Below, in pieces: positions 14,318-14,412 of a DNA stretch of 14,412 nucleotides. Origin of the DNA: Verrucomicrobiota bacterium. GTDB lineage: Bacteria > Verrucomicrobiota > Verrucomicrobiia > Limisphaerales > UBA1100. The DNA lies in assembly GCA_015660155.1 (NCBI GenBank), contig DQLO01000128.1, positions 1 through 14,412 on the forward strand. Reading direction: 5' to 3'. Each line of letters starts with the position of its first letter. Position 1 is the stretch's first letter. A program made the position numbers and the translations under genes. Below the pieces are notes generated by a model that worked only from the letters and a program-made list of their open reading frames with translations, did not search any database and was not told the origin of the DNA.

Positions 14318-14412
14318 ATGAAATCCCGTTTCTTAATTTTCATTGGGGTATTGGCGTGTGCCGATGTCGTCACCGCCGCCGAAAATTTCAAGCCGCTCTT
14401 CAATGGCAAAAA
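14318..14412 (+). CDS. Start of a secreted DUF1080-like (3-keto-disaccharide hydrolase) protein, partial
   Basis: An ATG at 14318 opens 31 codons to the window edge. The product starts with a signal peptide (M-K-S-R-F-L-I-F-I-G-V-L-A-C-A-D-V-V-T-A-A), followed at once by E-N-F-K-P-L-F-N-G-K. The F-x-P-L-F-N-G-K opening is the usual first strand of DUF1080 domains, which are abundant as secreted proteins in Verrucomicrobiota and Planctomycetota; members act on 3-keto-glycosides. The call rests on about ten mature residues, so it is tentative. It starts 19 bases after the toroid gene with no terminator between, so it may be co-transcribed, although its likely role (sugar breakdown) does not obviously fit the motor operon. 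No Shine-Dalgarno sequence is seen. Confidence 0.6.
   Translation, partial: MKSRFLIFIGVLACADVVTAAENFKPLFNGK

Noticed and set aside
13147..14409. Minus-strand open frame (420 codons) opposite the toroid domain
   Set aside because: The plus-strand protein shows family motifs throughout. The antisense product has none and also crosses the start of the DUF1080-like gene.

Overview
The window looks like chromosomal DNA of a Gram-negative bacterium of the Verrucomicrobiota/Planctomycetota kind. I infer this from family content, not from any search. It has very large periplasmic TPR proteins, an ExbB-type channel with its own signal peptide, a squalene-cyclase-like toroid ending in an LEVYYRYLPLY-type motif, an enolase-superfamily enzyme, and the start of a DUF1080-like (3-keto-disaccharide hydrolase) secreted protein. 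Most start codons lack a good Shine-Dalgarno sequence. No tRNA, rRNA, CRISPR array or transposase was seen.

Layout. At the left edge a minus-strand gene begins (1..89) with a signal peptide and runs off the window. Divergent from it are two tandem paralogues (223..1110 and 1129..2301), both exported, NlpI-like TPR proteins; the second adds a C-terminal membrane anchor. A small hairpin with a T-run follows the second stop. Next is a stand-alone mandelate racemase/muconate-lactonizing-type enzyme (2334..3734) with a complete set of catalytic ligands.

After a gap of about 200 bases comes the main operon (3933..14298), all on the plus strand and tightly packed. It holds two giant paralogous TPR proteins, then ExbB/TolQ, ExbD/TolR, and a 1105-residue protein. 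That last protein has a short cytoplasmic N-terminus, one membrane helix, about 650 residues of Ser/Ala-rich repeats, and a C-terminal alpha/alpha toroid. Immediately downstream begins a secreted DUF1080-like gene, cut by the right edge.

My reading is that this operon encodes a proton-motive-force-driven envelope machine. ExbB and ExbD would be the motor. The 1105-residue protein has the layout of TonB or TolA (N-in, one helix, long periplasmic linker, C-terminal domain), with a toroid in place of the usual C-terminal domain. The two TPR proteins would be periplasmic scaffolds. The function is not known to me.

The first giant TPR gene carries an in-frame TGA at 4107..4109, between its signal peptide and its TPR body. 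As read, the gene is either broken, read through, or affected by a sequence error.
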